From an uncultured Clostridia bacterium (lineage in GTDB: Bacteria > Bacillota > Clostridia > Christensenellales > UBA1750), in the NCBI GenBank assembly GCA_904393115.1, contig CAJFMX010000002.1, positions 108,952 through 172,951 of the forward strand: a stretch of DNA of 64,000 nucleotides, written 5' to 3'. Below, piece after piece: positions 41,283 through 50,186 of this stretch (within the stretch, counting starts at the first letter, position 1; each line of letters starts with the position of its first letter). The translations under genes were made by a program, and so were the position numbers. The notes under the pieces are model-generated. The model did no database searches. It was not told the DNA's origin and saw only the letters and a list, made by a program, of their open reading frames with translations.

Positions 41283-41334
41283 AAAGGGGTACTTCATCAC
41301 TTTACCACGATAAACTAGAAAAGCGGTGAACACG

Positions 41335-42543
41335 ATGACGATCAACAACACGCAGATTCCCAACAACGTGACCGACCTGCTCGTGGACGAGTGCGTGCGC
41401 AAGCGCGCGCTGGAGCAGGCCGTGCGGTCGCGCTTTCTCTCCTGCGGCTATCGCGAGGTCTGCCCCGCGGGGCTGGAATTCTACGACACCTATTCCTCGG
41501 GCGTCGGCGCGCGCGCGCAGGAGGAGATGCTCAAGACCTTTGACAACCACGGCCGCATCCTCGTTCTGCGGCCGGAATTCACCACGCCCATCGCGCGCCT
41601 TGCGGCCAGCAAGCTGCGGGGCGAGGCGCTCCCCCTGCGCCTGTGCTACCTGGGCACCGCCTATGCGAATCCCTCGCCCAAGGGTGCGCGCCAGCGGGCG
41701 GAGTTCACGCAGGCGGGCGTGGAGCTGATGGGCTGCGACGGCGCGCAGGCGGACGCGGAGGTCGTGATGCTGGCGCTGGAGTCCATGCGCGCCTCCGGCC
41801 TTGCGGACTACATGGTCGAGATCGGCCAGGTCGACTTCTTCAAGGGCCTGATGGAAGAGGCCGGGCTGGACGAGGAGACGACGGAGCTCGTGCGCACCTA
41901 CGTCGAGGAGAAGAACATGCTCGCCATCGAGCTCCTGCTGCGCGGCAACGGCGCGGCCGAGGCGGCGATCGCCAGAATCCGCGAATTGCCCATGCTCTTT
42001 GGCGGCCGGGAGGTCTTTGCGCGGGCGGAAAAGCTGAGCGCAAGCCCCAAGTGCCGCGCCGCGCTGGAGAACCTGCGCGCGATCTACGACGCGCTGTGCG
42101 CCTGCGGATTCGAGGACTTCGTGACGATCGATCTGGGCATGGTGCACGCCATCGGCTACTACACGGGCATGATCTTCCGCGGGATCTCCGCCTCCTTCGG
42201 CCAGCCGCTGCTCTCTGGCGGGCGCTACGACGGGCTGCTGCGCGACTTCGGCCGGCCGCTGGGCGCGGTGGGCTTCGCCATGGGGCTGGAGCACGTCCTG
42301 GAGGCGCTGGACCGCCAGGCCGACGCGGCCCGCCAGGCCGACGAGGCTGCAAAGGCCCCGGCGCTGGACGCGCTGCTGGTCGTGGGCGGGGCGCCCCTTG
42401 CCAAGGCCTGGCGCCATGCGGAAGCGCTCCGCGCACAGGGCAAGACCGTGGAGCTCTGCTACGTGGCGCAGGAGGCGGAGATCGCCGCCCTGGCCGCAGC
42501 GCGGCGGGCGCGCCAGGTCATTCGAGAGGAGGATGCGCAGTGA
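41335..42543 (+). CDS. hisZ: ATP phosphoribosyltransferase regulatory subunit HisZ
   Basis: A 402-residue HisRS paralogue that activates the short HisG and carries its histidine feedback site. It keeps the class II core (RPEFTTPIARLAASKL, ELMGCDGAQADAEVV, GYYTGMIFRG, SGGRYDGLL) but lacks a full anticodon-binding domain. The ATG at 41335 is preferred over GTG 41326 because GCGGTGAA then serves as the ribosome binding site. First gene of the operon. Confidence 0.92.
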   Translation: MTINNTQIPNNVTDLLVDECVRKRALEQAVRSRFLSCGYREVCPAGLEFYDTYSSGVGARAQEEMLKTFDNHGRILVLRPEFTTPIARLAASKLRGEALPLRLCYLGTAYANPSPKGARQRAEFTQAGVELMGCDGAQADAEVVMLALESMRASGLADYMVEIGQVDFFKGLMEEAGLDEETTELVRTYVEEKNMLAIELLLRGNGAAEAAIARIRELPMLFGGREVFARAEKLSASPKCRAALENLRAIYDALCACGFEDFVTIDLGMVHAIGYYTGMIFRGISASFGQPLLSGGRYDGLLRDFGRPLGAVGFAMGLEHVLEALDRQADAARQADEAAKAPALDALLVVGGAPLAKAWRHAEALRAQGKTVELCYVAQEAEIAALAAARRARQVIREEDAQ

Positions 42544-43187
42544 CGCAGATCACCATCGCCATGGCAAAGGGCCGCTTGGCGGAGCAGACCATGGAGCTGA
42601 TGGAGGCCCTGGGCATCGACGTCAGCCCCCTGAAGGAGAAGAGCCGCAAGCTCGTCTTCGAGAGCGGAGACGGCCGCTTCCGCTACATCATGGTCAAGCC
42701 CAGCGACGTGCCGACCTATGTCGACCACGGCGTGGCGGACGTCGGCATCGTGGGCAAGGACACCCTGATGGAGGAAAACCGCCCCCTCTACGAGATGCTA
42801 GACCTGGGCTTTGGCAAGTGCCGCATCTGCGTGTGCGGCTACGCGGAGCAGGAGCCCCTCAAAAAGGCGCACATCCGCGTCGCGACGAAGTACACCGGCA
42901 TCGCGGGCCAGGTCTTCGCCACGCGGGGCAGCTCCATCGAGATCATCAAGCTCAACGGCTCCGTGGAGCTGGGGCCGGTCATCGGGCTTTCGGACGTGAT
43001 TCTGGACATCGTGGAGAGCGGCGCAACGCTGCGCGCCAACGGCCTGTCCGTCATCGAGGAAATCTGCACGTGCTCGGCGCGGCTGGTGGTCAACCGGGTC
43101 AGCCTCAAGACCAAGGAAACGGCCATCCGCCCCTTCATCGACGGCATGCGCAGGGAAGTGGAACGCAGAAAGGAGCAGGGACTATGA
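42540..43187 (+). CDS. hisG: ATP phosphoribosyltransferase, short form
   Basis: A 215-residue catalytic subunit for the first step of histidine synthesis. The PRPP-binding loop lies in DIVESGATLRANGL, with ATKYTGIAGQVFA and KLNGSVELGPVIGLSD nearby. It lacks the C-terminal regulatory domain of long HisG, matching the presence of HisZ. GTG start overlapping the hisZ stop. Confidence 0.95.
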   Translation: MTQITIAMAKGRLAEQTMELMEALGIDVSPLKEKSRKLVFESGDGRFRYIMVKPSDVPTYVDHGVADVGIVGKDTLMEENRPLYEMLDLGFGKCRICVCGYAEQEPLKKAHIRVATKYTGIAGQVFATRGSSIEIIKLNGSVELGPVIGLSDVILDIVESGATLRANGLSVIEEICTCSARLVVNRVSLKTKETAIRPFIDGMRREVERRKEQGL

Positions 43188-44485
43188 TTCCCATTTATCC
43201 GCTCAAAAAGGGCGAGGGGCTGCCGGAGAAGCTCCGCAGCCGCTCGCAGCTCACGCAGAAGGACGTCTCGGCGGCCGTTGCAGAAATCCTGGCGGCCGTG
43301 CGCGCGCGGGGAGACGAGGCGCTGTACGAATACGAGGAAAGGTTTGACCATGCGGACCTGCGCAAGGCCGGCCTTGCCGTGACGCGCGGGGAGGTCGAGG
43401 CGGCCTACCGCGCCGTGGAGCCGGCGCTGGTCGAGACGCTGCGCCGCAGCCGCGACAACATCATCGCCTTCCACGAAAAGCAGCTGGAAAAGACCTGGGT
43501 CGACTTCCAGGAGGGCTCGGCGCTGGGCCAGCTCGTGCGGCCGCTCGCGCGCGCGGGCGTCTACGTGCCCGGGGGCACGGCGCCCCTGTCCTCCTCCGTG
43601 CTGATGAACGCGCTGCCGGCCAAGGTCGCGGGCGTTTCCTCCATCGCCATGTGCACGCCGCCGGGGCCGGACGGCTCCATCAATCCCGCCATGCTCGTCG
43701 CCGCGGACCTCTGCGGCATCCAGGAGATCTACAAGGTCGGCGGCGCGCAGGCCATCGCGGCCCTGGCGTTTGGCACCAAGACCATCCGGCCCGTGGACAA
43801 GATCGTCGGGCCCGGCAACCTCTACGTCGCCAACGCCAAGCGCGCGGTCTACGGATTCGTGGGCATCGACATGGTCGCCGGGCCCTCGGAGGTGCTGATC
43901 GTCGCGGACGAGACGGCGAACCCGCGCTATGTGGCGGCGGACCTCCTCTCCCAGGCCGAGCACGACAAGGTCGCCGCGCCCATCCTCATCACCACCAGCG
44001 AAGCCCTGGCCGCGGCCGTGCAGGCGGAGCTGCCGGCGCAGCTCGCGGCGCTCCCCCGCGCGGAGATCGCCCGCGCCGCGCTGGAGAACAACGGCGCCAT
44101 CCTCCTTGCCGAGGACCTGGATACCGCCTTTGACCTTGCGAACCTGGTCGCGCCGGAGCACCTGGAGCTGTGCATCGCGGACGCCTTCTCGCACCTGGGC
44201 AAGGTGCGCAACGCGGGCGCGTGCTTCCTCGGGCACTTCTCGCCCGAGCCCCTGGGCGATTACTTCGCCGGGCCGAACCACGTGCTGCCCACCTCCGGGA
44301 CGGCGCGCTTCTTCTCCCCGCTGACCGTGCAGGACTTCCTCAAGCGCACCTCCATCGTCTACTACTCGCGCGAGAAGCTCGCATCGTCCTACGAGGACAT
44401 CGCGCGCTTTGCCCGGGCCGAAAAGCTCGAGGCGCACGCGCGCTCGGCGGAGATCCGCTTCCTGGACGGCGAAAAGGAGGGCTGA
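43184..44485 (+). CDS. hisD: Histidinol dehydrogenase
   Basis: 433 residues. Oxidises histidinol to histidine in two NAD-dependent steps. Zinc and catalytic residues lie in VGGAQAIAALAFGT, KIVGPGN, DMVAGPSEVLIVADE, LLSQAEHDKVAAPIL (zinc-binding Q and H) and APEHLEL (catalytic EH). ATGA overlap with hisG. Confidence 0.96.
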   Translation: MIPIYPLKKGEGLPEKLRSRSQLTQKDVSAAVAEILAAVRARGDEALYEYEERFDHADLRKAGLAVTRGEVEAAYRAVEPALVETLRRSRDNIIAFHEKQLEKTWVDFQEGSALGQLVRPLARAGVYVPGGTAPLSSSVLMNALPAKVAGVSSIAMCTPPGPDGSINPAMLVAADLCGIQEIYKVGGAQAIAALAFGTKTIRPVDKIVGPGNLYVANAKRAVYGFVGIDMVAGPSEVLIVADETANPRYVAADLLSQAEHDKVAAPILITTSEALAAAVQAELPAQLAALPRAEIARAALENNGAILLAEDLDTAFDLANLVAPEHLELCIADAFSHLGKVRNAGACFLGHFSPEPLGDYFAGPNHVLPTSGTARFFSPLTVQDFLKRTSIVYYSREKLASSYEDIARFARAEKLEAHARSAEIRFLDGEKEG

Positions 44486-44488
44486 GCC

Positions 44489-45073
44489 ATGAACCGAACC
44501 GGCAGCCTCGCCCGCAAGACGGGCGAAACGGACATCTTCGTCTCCCTCGACCTGGACGGCGAGGGCGTCTCCCAGATCGATACGGGCATCGGCTTCTTCG
44601 ACCACATGCTCTCGGCCGTGGCCAAGCACGGCCTGATGGACCTCACGGTGCGCGTGCAGGGCGACCTCGCGGTCGACGGCCACCACACCGTGGAGGACAC
44701 GGGCATCGTGTTCGGCGCGGCGCTCGCCCAGGCGCTGGGCGACAAGAAGGGCATCCGCCGCGTGGGCTCCTGCTTTCTGCCCATGGACGAGAGCCTCGCC
44801 TTCTGCGCGCTGGACATCAGCGGCCGGCCGTACCTCGCCTTTGACGCGGCGTTCCCGGCGGAGATGTGCGGCGGCTACGCCTCGGAGCTCACGGAGGAGT
44901 TCTTCCGCGCGGTGAGCGTTTCCTCCGGCATCACGCTGCACCTCAAGGCCGAGGGCCGCAACACCCACCACATGATCGAGGCGCTGTACAAGGCCTTTGC
45001 CCGCGCCCTGCGCGATGCCGCGGCGCTCGATCCCCGCGTCAAGGGCGTGCCCTCGACAAAGGGCGTCCTGTAA
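44489..45073 (+). CDS. hisB: Imidazoleglycerol-phosphate dehydratase
   Basis: 194 residues. The monofunctional dehydratase without a phosphatase domain. Metal-binding histidine motifs GFFDHMLSAVAKHG, DGHHTVEDTG, and the second-half ALYKAFARAL (after NTHHMIE) are intact. AAGGAGGGCTGAGCC precedes the ATG, 3 bp after hisD. Confidence 0.95.
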   Translation: MNRTGSLARKTGETDIFVSLDLDGEGVSQIDTGIGFFDHMLSAVAKHGLMDLTVRVQGDLAVDGHHTVEDTGIVFGAALAQALGDKKGIRRVGSCFLPMDESLAFCALDISGRPYLAFDAAFPAEMCGGYASELTEEFFRAVSVSSGITLHLKAEGRNTHHMIEALYKAFARALRDAAALDPRVKGVPSTKGVL

Positions 45074-45085
45074 GGAGGAAGCGAC

Positions 45086-45799
45086 ATGCAGATCTATCCC
45101 GCAATCGACATCAAGGACGGGCGCGCGGTGCGCCTGCGCCAGGGCCTTGCCGCGGACGTGACCGACTACGGCACGCCGGCCGAGGCCGCCATGGACTGGA
45201 AAACCCAGGGCGCGACCTATTTGCACGTCGTGGATCTGGATGGCGCCTTCGAGGGGAAGGGGCGCAACCTCCCCCTCGTGGCGGAAATCGTCCGGGAGAC
45301 GGGCCTGCCGGTGGAATTGGGCGGCGGCATCCGCACCATGGAGGACATCGAGGCGCGGCTCACCCTGGGCGTCGCCCGCGTGATCCTGGGCACGGTCGCG
45401 CTCACGGACCCGGACCTCGTGCGCCGCGCCTGCGCGCGCTATCCCGGGCGCATCGCCTGCGGCATCGACGCCAAGGACGGCCGCGTGGCCGTGCGCGGCT
45501 GGGTGGAGGCTTCGGACGTGGACCCCGTGGACCTGGCGCTGCGCATGAAGGACGCCGGCGTCCTGGACGTGATCTACACGGACATCCGGCGCGACGGCAT
45601 GCAGACCGGGCCCAACGTCGAGGCCACCGCGGAGCTCGTGCGCCGCACGGGCCTGCACGTCATCGGCTCGGGCGGCGTGGGCAAGATCCAGGACCTCTAC
45701 GACCTTCGGGACGCCGGGTGCGCCGGCGCGATCGTGGGCAAGGCCCTGTACAACGGCAACTTCACTCTGGCGCAGGCTCTGAGATTGGAGGCGGAATAA
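45086..45799 (+). CDS. hisA: Phosphoribosylformimino-AICAR phosphate isomerase
   Basis: A 237-residue TIM-barrel isomerase. Catalytic D8 ([13 protein letters not shown]) and the second aspartate in [14 protein letters not shown] are present, as is the conserved [11 protein letters not shown] phosphate loop. GTAAGGAGGAAGCGAC precedes the ATG. hisH, which usually lies next to hisA, is absent on both sides. Confidence 0.95.
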   Translation: MQIYPAIDIKDGRAVRLRQGLAADVTDYGTPAEAAMDWKTQGATYLHVVDLDGAFEGKGRNLPLVAEIVRETGLPVELGGGIRTMEDIEARLTLGVARVILGTVALTDPDLVRRACARYPGRIACGIDAKDGRVAVRGWVEASDVDPVDLALRMKDAGVLDVIYTDIRRDGMQTGPNVEATAELVRRTGLHVIGSGGVGKIQDLYDLRDAGCAGAIVGKALYNGNFTLAQALRLEAE

Positions 45800-45803
45800 G
45801 CGC

Positions 45804-47189
45804 ATGGAACCGGTAAAAGTCATTCCCTGCCTGGACATGATGAACGGGCGCATCGTCAAGGGCGTCCACTTCCAGAACATGGTGGACGCGGGCGATCCCG
45901 CGGAGTGCATCGCCCGCTACTGCGAGGAGGGCGCGGACGAGATCTGGATGCTGGACATCAAGGCCAGCGAGGAGGGCCGCCGCACGAACCTGGAGATGAT
46001 CCGCAGGGCGGCGGCGCTCTGCACGGTGCCGCTGTGCATCGGCGGCGGCATCAAGAACCTGGACGACGTCGACGCGGTGATGGAGGCGGGCGCGCGCAAG
46101 GTCGGCATCGGCTCGGCCGCGCTGACGAACGACGAGGTCATCCGCCGCGCGAGCTATAAGTACGGCCCCGGCGCCGTCACCGCGCTTGTGGACGTGTTCC
46201 GCAATGCGGCGGGCGAGTACGAGGTCATGGGCGCGGGCCAGAAGCCCTCGGGCAAGCTGCTCGCGCCGTGGATTCGCCAGCTCGCGGACTGGGGCGCGGG
46301 CGAGATCCTGCTGACCACCATGCAGGACGGCGCAAAGACCGGGTACGACCTCGAGGCGACGCGCATCGCGGCCGAGGCCTCTCCCCTCCCGGTCATCGCC
46401 TCGGGCGGCGCGGGCGAGCTCGTCCACTTCGCCGACGCGGTGAAAAGGGCCGGCGCGCGCGGGGTGCTGGCGGCCAGCGTGTTCCACAGCGGCAAGTTCT
46501 CCATCGCGCAAGTGAAGCAGTACCTCGAGGGCGAGGGCATCCCGGTCCTGCGCCCCGGGGAGATCGACCTTGGCGCCGTGCGCTTTGACGAAAAGGGCCT
46601 CGTCCCCGCCATCGCGCAGGACGCCGCCAGCGGAACCGTGCTCATGCTCGCCTACATGAACCGCGAGTCCCTGGAGCAGACGCTGCGCACGCGCCTGGCC
46701 ACCTATTTCAGCCGCAGCCGCCAGGAGCTCTGGGTCAAGGGCGCGACCTCCGGCCACTACCAGCACGTGCGCGAGGTGCGCTACGACTGCGACGGCGACG
46801 CCATCCTGCTCAAGGTCGACCAGGTCGGCGCGGCCTGCCACACCGGGCACTATTCCTGCTTCTTCAACCCGCTGCTCACCCTGTCCGGCGGCCGCAGCTC
46901 GACCATGGGCGCGGCGATCGTCCAGGCCGTCTACGACCAGGTGCTCGACCGCAAGGCGAATCCCAAGGAGGGGTCCTACACCAACAAGCTCCTGGAAAAG
47001 GGCGTGGACAAGATCGGCAAGAAGGTCGTCGAGGAGGCGGCGGAGGTGCTTATCGCCGCCAAGAACCGCAGCGTCGAGGAGGTCCGCTTCGAGGTTGCGG
47101 ACCTGATGTATCACCTGACGGTTCTGCTGGCCGACCAGGGCATGAGCTGGGACGACATTTACGCAGAACTGGAAAACCGCCACCGCTGA
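45804..47189 (+). CDS. hisF-hisIE: HisF-HisI-HisE fusion (cyclase, PR-AMP cyclohydrolase, PR-ATP pyrophosphatase)
   Basis: A 461-residue protein joining three enzymes in one frame. HisF cyclase occupies about 1-250: D11, D130 and the ammonia-gate residues at 46, 99 and 167 (E, K, E) match Thermotoga HisF, with K at position 5 for R. Residue 98 is R where HisF usually has D, and one residue is missing in [10 protein letters not shown]. HisI follows (about 254-360) with the metal site YDCDGD (328-332) and C345/C352. HisE ends it (about 372-461) with [12 protein letters not shown]. There is no stop or internal restart between domains. Steps 2, 3 and 5 of the pathway are therefore linked. Confidence 0.93.
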   Translation: MEPVKVIPCLDMMNGRIVKGVHFQNMVDAGDPAECIARYCEEGADEIWMLDIKASEEGRRTNLEMIRRAAALCTVPLCIGGGIKNLDDVDAVMEAGARKVGIGSAALTNDEVIRRASYKYGPGAVTALVDVFRNAAGEYEVMGAGQKPSGKLLAPWIRQLADWGAGEILLTTMQDGAKTGYDLEATRIAAEASPLPVIASGGAGELVHFADAVKRAGARGVLAASVFHSGKFSIAQVKQYLEGEGIPVLRPGEIDLGAVRFDEKGLVPAIAQDAASGTVLMLAYMNRESLEQTLRTRLATYFSRSRQELWVKGATSGHYQHVREVRYDCDGDAILLKVDQVGAACHTGHYSCFFNPLLTLSGGRSSTMGAAIVQAVYDQVLDRKANPKEGSYTNKLLEKGVDKIGKKVVEEAAEVLIAAKNRSVEEVRFEVADLMYHLTVLLADQGMSWDDIYAELENRHR

Positions 47190-47203
47190 GCGCGTCCCGC
47201 AAA

Positions 47204-47249
47204 AAACCGCTGCGTTCCCCTTTTTCCCAAGGGAGGGGCGCAGCGGTTT
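47204..47249 (+). terminator. Terminator of the his operon
   Basis: AAACCGCTGCG pairs with CGCAGCGGTTT around an inner CCCC...GGGG, 15 bp after hisF-hisIE. No long T-run follows (TCGCC), so strength is uncertain. Confidence 0.65.
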
Positions 47250-47424
47250 CGCCATTTGAAAAGGTTTTTGAAAATTCCTTTTCTTTTTGCGCCCGCTGTG
47301 TTATCATAGTACGGGATTGCCGGAAAAACGCTTCGTCCATTTCTGCCAGAAACTCCCTGATCCGTGAAAGAAAGCGGCAACGCTTAGCATCCCCTGCAAC
47401 CGCAACAGAAGGGAAGGATGTTCC

Positions 47425-48261
47425 ATGTACACCATTTTGAAGAAAGAAGCGCTCAACCCCACCGTCACGCGGATGGACATTGCGGCGCCCCTCATCGCGC
47501 GCAAGGCGGAGCCGGGGCAGTTCGTCATCCTGCGCGTGGACGAGGCCGGCGAGCGCATTCCCCTGACGGTAGCCGACACCGACCCCGAGGCCGGGAGCGT
47601 GACCATCATCTTCCAGATCGTGGGCGCCACGACCTATAAGCTCAACCAGCTGCAGGTCGGCGACAGCCTGCACGACTTCGTCGGTCCCTTGGGCGTGGCC
47701 AGCCACGTCGAAGGGCTGAAGAAGGTCGCCGTCATCGGCGGCGGCGTGGGCTCGGCCATCGCCTACCCCATCGCCAAGAAGCTCCACGCCCTGGGCGCGG
47801 CGGTGCACACCATCGTCGGCTTCCGCAGCAAGGACCTCGTGATCCTGGAGGACGAGTTCCGCGCCTGCTCGGACCTCTTCAAGGTCATGACGGACGACGG
47901 CAGCTACGGCGAAAAGGGCCTGGTCACCAACGCCCTGGAGGCGCTGCTCCAGGCTGGCGAGACCTACGACGAGGTCATCGCCATCGGCCCGCTGGTCATG
48001 ATGAAGTTCGTCTGTAAGCTCACGAAGGAATACGGCATCAAGACCGTGGTCTCCATGAACCCCATCATGATCGACGGCACGGGCATGTGCGGCGGCTGCC
48101 GCCTGACGGTCGGCGGCAAGGTGAAGTTTGCCTGCGTGGACGGCCCGGACTTTGACGGCCACGAGGTGGACTTTGACGAGGCCATCGAGCGCTCGAACAT
48201 GTACAAAGACTTTGAGCGCCACCAGTACGAAGAAACCTGCAATCTGTTCAAGGGGGTGTGA
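47425..48261 (+). CDS. nfnA: NfnA-type ferredoxin-NADP reductase subunit (FAD/2Fe-2S)
   Basis: 278 residues. Small subunit of NADH-dependent reduced ferredoxin:NADP+ oxidoreductase. FAD domain with RIPLTVADTD, NAD domain VAVIGGGVGSAIAYP. The C-terminal 2Fe-2S cysteines lie in DGTGMCGGCRLTV and FACVDGPDF. ATG with GAAGGGAAGGATGTTCC. Preceded by about 130 nt of leader with no recognised element. Confidence 0.92.
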   Translation: MYTILKKEALNPTVTRMDIAAPLIARKAEPGQFVILRVDEAGERIPLTVADTDPEAGSVTIIFQIVGATTYKLNQLQVGDSLHDFVGPLGVASHVEGLKKVAVIGGGVGSAIAYPIAKKLHALGAAVHTIVGFRSKDLVILEDEFRACSDLFKVMTDDGSYGEKGLVTNALEALLQAGETYDEVIAIGPLVMMKFVCKLTKEYGIKTVVSMNPIMIDGTGMCGGCRLTVGGKVKFACVDGPDFDGHEVDFDEAIERSNMYKDFERHQYEETCNLFKGV

Positions 48262-48266
48262 CCGCC

Positions 48267-49658
48267 ATGCCGAATATGAGCCTGAAGAAGAATCCCATGC
48301 CCGCGCAGGAACCCGCCGTGCGCGCGCACAACTTTGACGAGGTCGCCCTGGGCTACACCCCGGAGCAGGCCATGGACGAGGCCGCCCGGTGCCTGAACTG
48401 CAAGAACAAGCCCTGCGTCGCCGGCTGCCCGGTCGCCATCGACATCCCCGCCTTCATCGGCAAAGTCAAGGAGGGGGATTTTGCCGCGGCCTATGAAATC
48501 CTCTCCCGCTCCACGTCCCTGCCCGCGGTCTGCGGCCGCGTCTGCCCGCAGGAGACCCAGTGCGAGAGCAAGTGCGTGCGCGGCATCAAGGGCGAGCCGG
48601 TCGCCATCGGCCGCCTGGAGCGCTTCGTCGCGGACTGGCACATGCGCAACGCCCAGGAAAAGCCGGCGCGCCCCACCCCCAACGGCCACAAGGCGGCCGT
48701 CATCGGCGCGGGCCCGGCGGGCCTCACCTGCGCGGGAGATCTTGCGCGCAAGGGGTACGACGTGACCATCTTCGAGGCGCTGCACACGGCCGGCGGCGTG
48801 CTGGTCTACGGCATCCCGGAGTTCCGCCTGCCCAAGGCCATCGTGGAGAAGGAAATCGACACCCTGCGGGACCTGGGCGTCAAGGTCGAGACGAACATGG
48901 TCATCGGGAAGGTCCTGTCCGTGGACGAGCTGTTCGGTATGGGCTTTGAGAGCGTGTTCATCGGCTCCGGCGCAGGCCTGCCCCGCTTCATGAACATCCC
49001 CGGCGAAAACCTCAAGGGCGTCTACTCCGCAAACGAGTTCCTCACCCGCGTCAACCTGATGAAGGCCTTCCGCAAGGACAACCCCACGCCCGTCAAGGCC
49101 GTGCGCCGCGTCGCGGTCGTGGGCGGCGGCAACGTCGCCATGGACGCCGCCCGCTGCGCGCTGCGCCTGGGCGCGGAAAAGGTCTACATCGTCTACCGCC
49201 GCTCCATGGAGGAGCTGCCCGCCCGCCGCGAGGAAGTGGAGCACGCCCAGGAGGAGGGTGTGGAGTTCCTGCTGCTCAACAACCCCGTGGAGATCCTCGG
49301 GGACGAGCACAAGAACGTCACCGCCATCCGCTGCGTGAAGATGACCCTGGGCGAGCCGGACGAGTCCGGCCGCCGCCGCCCCGTGCCCCAGGAGGGCAGC
49401 GAGTTCGAGCTGGCGGTGGACTGCGTCATCATGGCCATCGGCACCTCGCCCAATCCCCTGCTCCGCTCCACCACCCCGGGCCTGGACACCCAGAAGTGGG
49501 GCGGCATCATCGCGGACGAGGAGACCGGCGCCACCTCCCGCGAAGGCGTTTTCGCCGGCGGCGATGCGGTCACCGGCGCCGCCACCGTGATCCTGGCCAT
49601 GGGTGCGGGCAAGAACGCCGCCGCCGCCATGGACGCGTACATGCAGGACAAGAACTGA
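48267..49658 (+). CDS. nfnB: NfnB / glutamate synthase small-chain family oxidoreductase
   Basis: A 463-residue flavoprotein with two N-terminal 4Fe-4S clusters (CLNCKNKPCVAGCP and CGRVCPQETQCESKC). FAD-binding AAVIGAGPAGLTCAGDLARKG and NADPH-binding VAVVGGGNVAMDAARCALRLGA follow. Next to nfnA this is the electron-bifurcating NfnAB complex, linking ferredoxin and NADH to NADP+. Without that partner it would be called a glutamate synthase small subunit. ATG 48267 is chosen over GTG 48258 because AGGGGGTG serves as the ribosome binding site. Confidence 0.92.
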   Translation: MPNMSLKKNPMPAQEPAVRAHNFDEVALGYTPEQAMDEAARCLNCKNKPCVAGCPVAIDIPAFIGKVKEGDFAAAYEILSRSTSLPAVCGRVCPQETQCESKCVRGIKGEPVAIGRLERFVADWHMRNAQEKPARPTPNGHKAAVIGAGPAGLTCAGDLARKGYDVTIFEALHTAGGVLVYGIPEFRLPKAIVEKEIDTLRDLGVKVETNMVIGKVLSVDELFGMGFESVFIGSGAGLPRFMNIPGENLKGVYSANEFLTRVNLMKAFRKDNPTPVKAVRRVAVVGGGNVAMDAARCALRLGAEKVYIVYRRSMEELPARREEVEHAQEEGVEFLLLNNPVEILGDEHKNVTAIRCVKMTLGEPDESGRRRPVPQEGSEFELAVDCVIMAIGTSPNPLLRSTTPGLDTQKWGGIIADEETGATSREGVFAGGDAVTGAATVILAMGAGKNAAAAMDAYMQDKN

Positions 49659-49672
49659 TCCCGCCATCTATA

Positions 49673-49713
49673 AAAGAGACCATGGTCTGTAAACTGCAGA
49701 CCATGGTCTCTTT
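49673..49713. terminator. Bidirectional terminator after nfnB
   Basis: AAAGAGACCATGGTCTG and its complement form a perfect 17-bp stem with a 7-nt loop, flanked by AAAA and TTT. It also serves the convergent csoR. Confidence 0.85.
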
Positions 49714-49716
49714 GCG

Positions 49717-49983
49717 TTATCCCTTCTCCATCTTCTCGATGATCGCCATCAGCTCGTCGAGCTTTTCGTCTGCGTTCCCGCTCTCCGCGGCCTCGATCAG
49801 GCAGCCGGCCATGTGCGCGCGGACGACCTCGCGGTTGGCCTTGCGCAGGATGGACGCCGTGGCCATGAGCTGGTTGGAGATGTCCATGCAGTAGGCGTCG
49901 TCCTCGATCATCTTGAGGATGCCGTCGATCTGCCCGCGGGCGATCTTGAGGAGCCGCCCTACCTTCTGCTTATCGGCGCGCAC
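49717..49983 (-). CDS. csoR: CsoR-family metal-sensing repressor
   Basis: 88 residues, all-helical. C32, H57 and C61 (YCMDI, AHMAGC) form the Cu(I)-binding C-H-C set of CsoR. The N-terminal ADKQKVGRLLKIARGQIDGILKMIED helix matches the family. GTG start with GGGGGAGGCCT. A CsoR-type operator lies in its leader. No copper ATPase or chaperone gene is within the window. Confidence 0.9.
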   Translation of the reverse strand: MRADKQKVGRLLKIARGQIDGILKMIEDDAYCMDISNQLMATASILRKANREVVRAHMAGCLIEAAESGNADEKLDELMAIIEKMEKG

Positions 49984-50038
49984 AGGCCTCCCCCTTTCCT
50001 CGCGTAGCTTCCCATTTTTGCACTCCCTTTCCCGTATA

Positions 50039-50055
50039 ATACCCCCCAGGGGTAT
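50039..50055. promoter_or_regulatory. CsoR operator
   Basis: ATACCCCCCAGGGGTAT is the G/C-tract pseudopalindrome typical of CsoR sites. It lies about 10 bp downstream of the predicted csoR transcription start, so autorepression is likely. Confidence 0.85.
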
Positions 50056-50070
50056 CGTGCAGCTACAGAC

Positions 50071-50099
50071 ACTATACCGCACCGGCAGGACGTTGTCAA
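50071..50099 (-). promoter_or_regulatory. Promoter of csoR
   Basis: TTGACA, 17 bp, TATAGT on the minus strand. Confidence 0.88.
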
Positions 50100-50111
50100 G
50101 GCTTTTCCGCG

Positions 50112-50140
50112 TTGACATTGCCTTCCATGTCCCGTACAAT
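50112..50140 (+). promoter_or_regulatory. Promoter of the alpha-xylosidase gene
   Basis: TTGACA, 17 bp, TACAAT. Back to back with the csoR promoter; their -35 boxes are 12 bp apart. Confidence 0.85.
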
Positions 50141-50186
50141 AAGGAGGAAAGGCGGCGCGCCGCCGCAGAGCAAGGAGGGAATCGAC

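Noticed and set aside
41283..41334. T-box or attenuator leader of the his operon
   Set aside because: Only about 45 nt separate the -10 from hisZ and no terminator-antiterminator pair is present.
42839..45910. A 1023-codon minus-strand open frame over the his operon
   Set aside because: Antisense shadow; crosses hisG to hisA, all with intact motifs.
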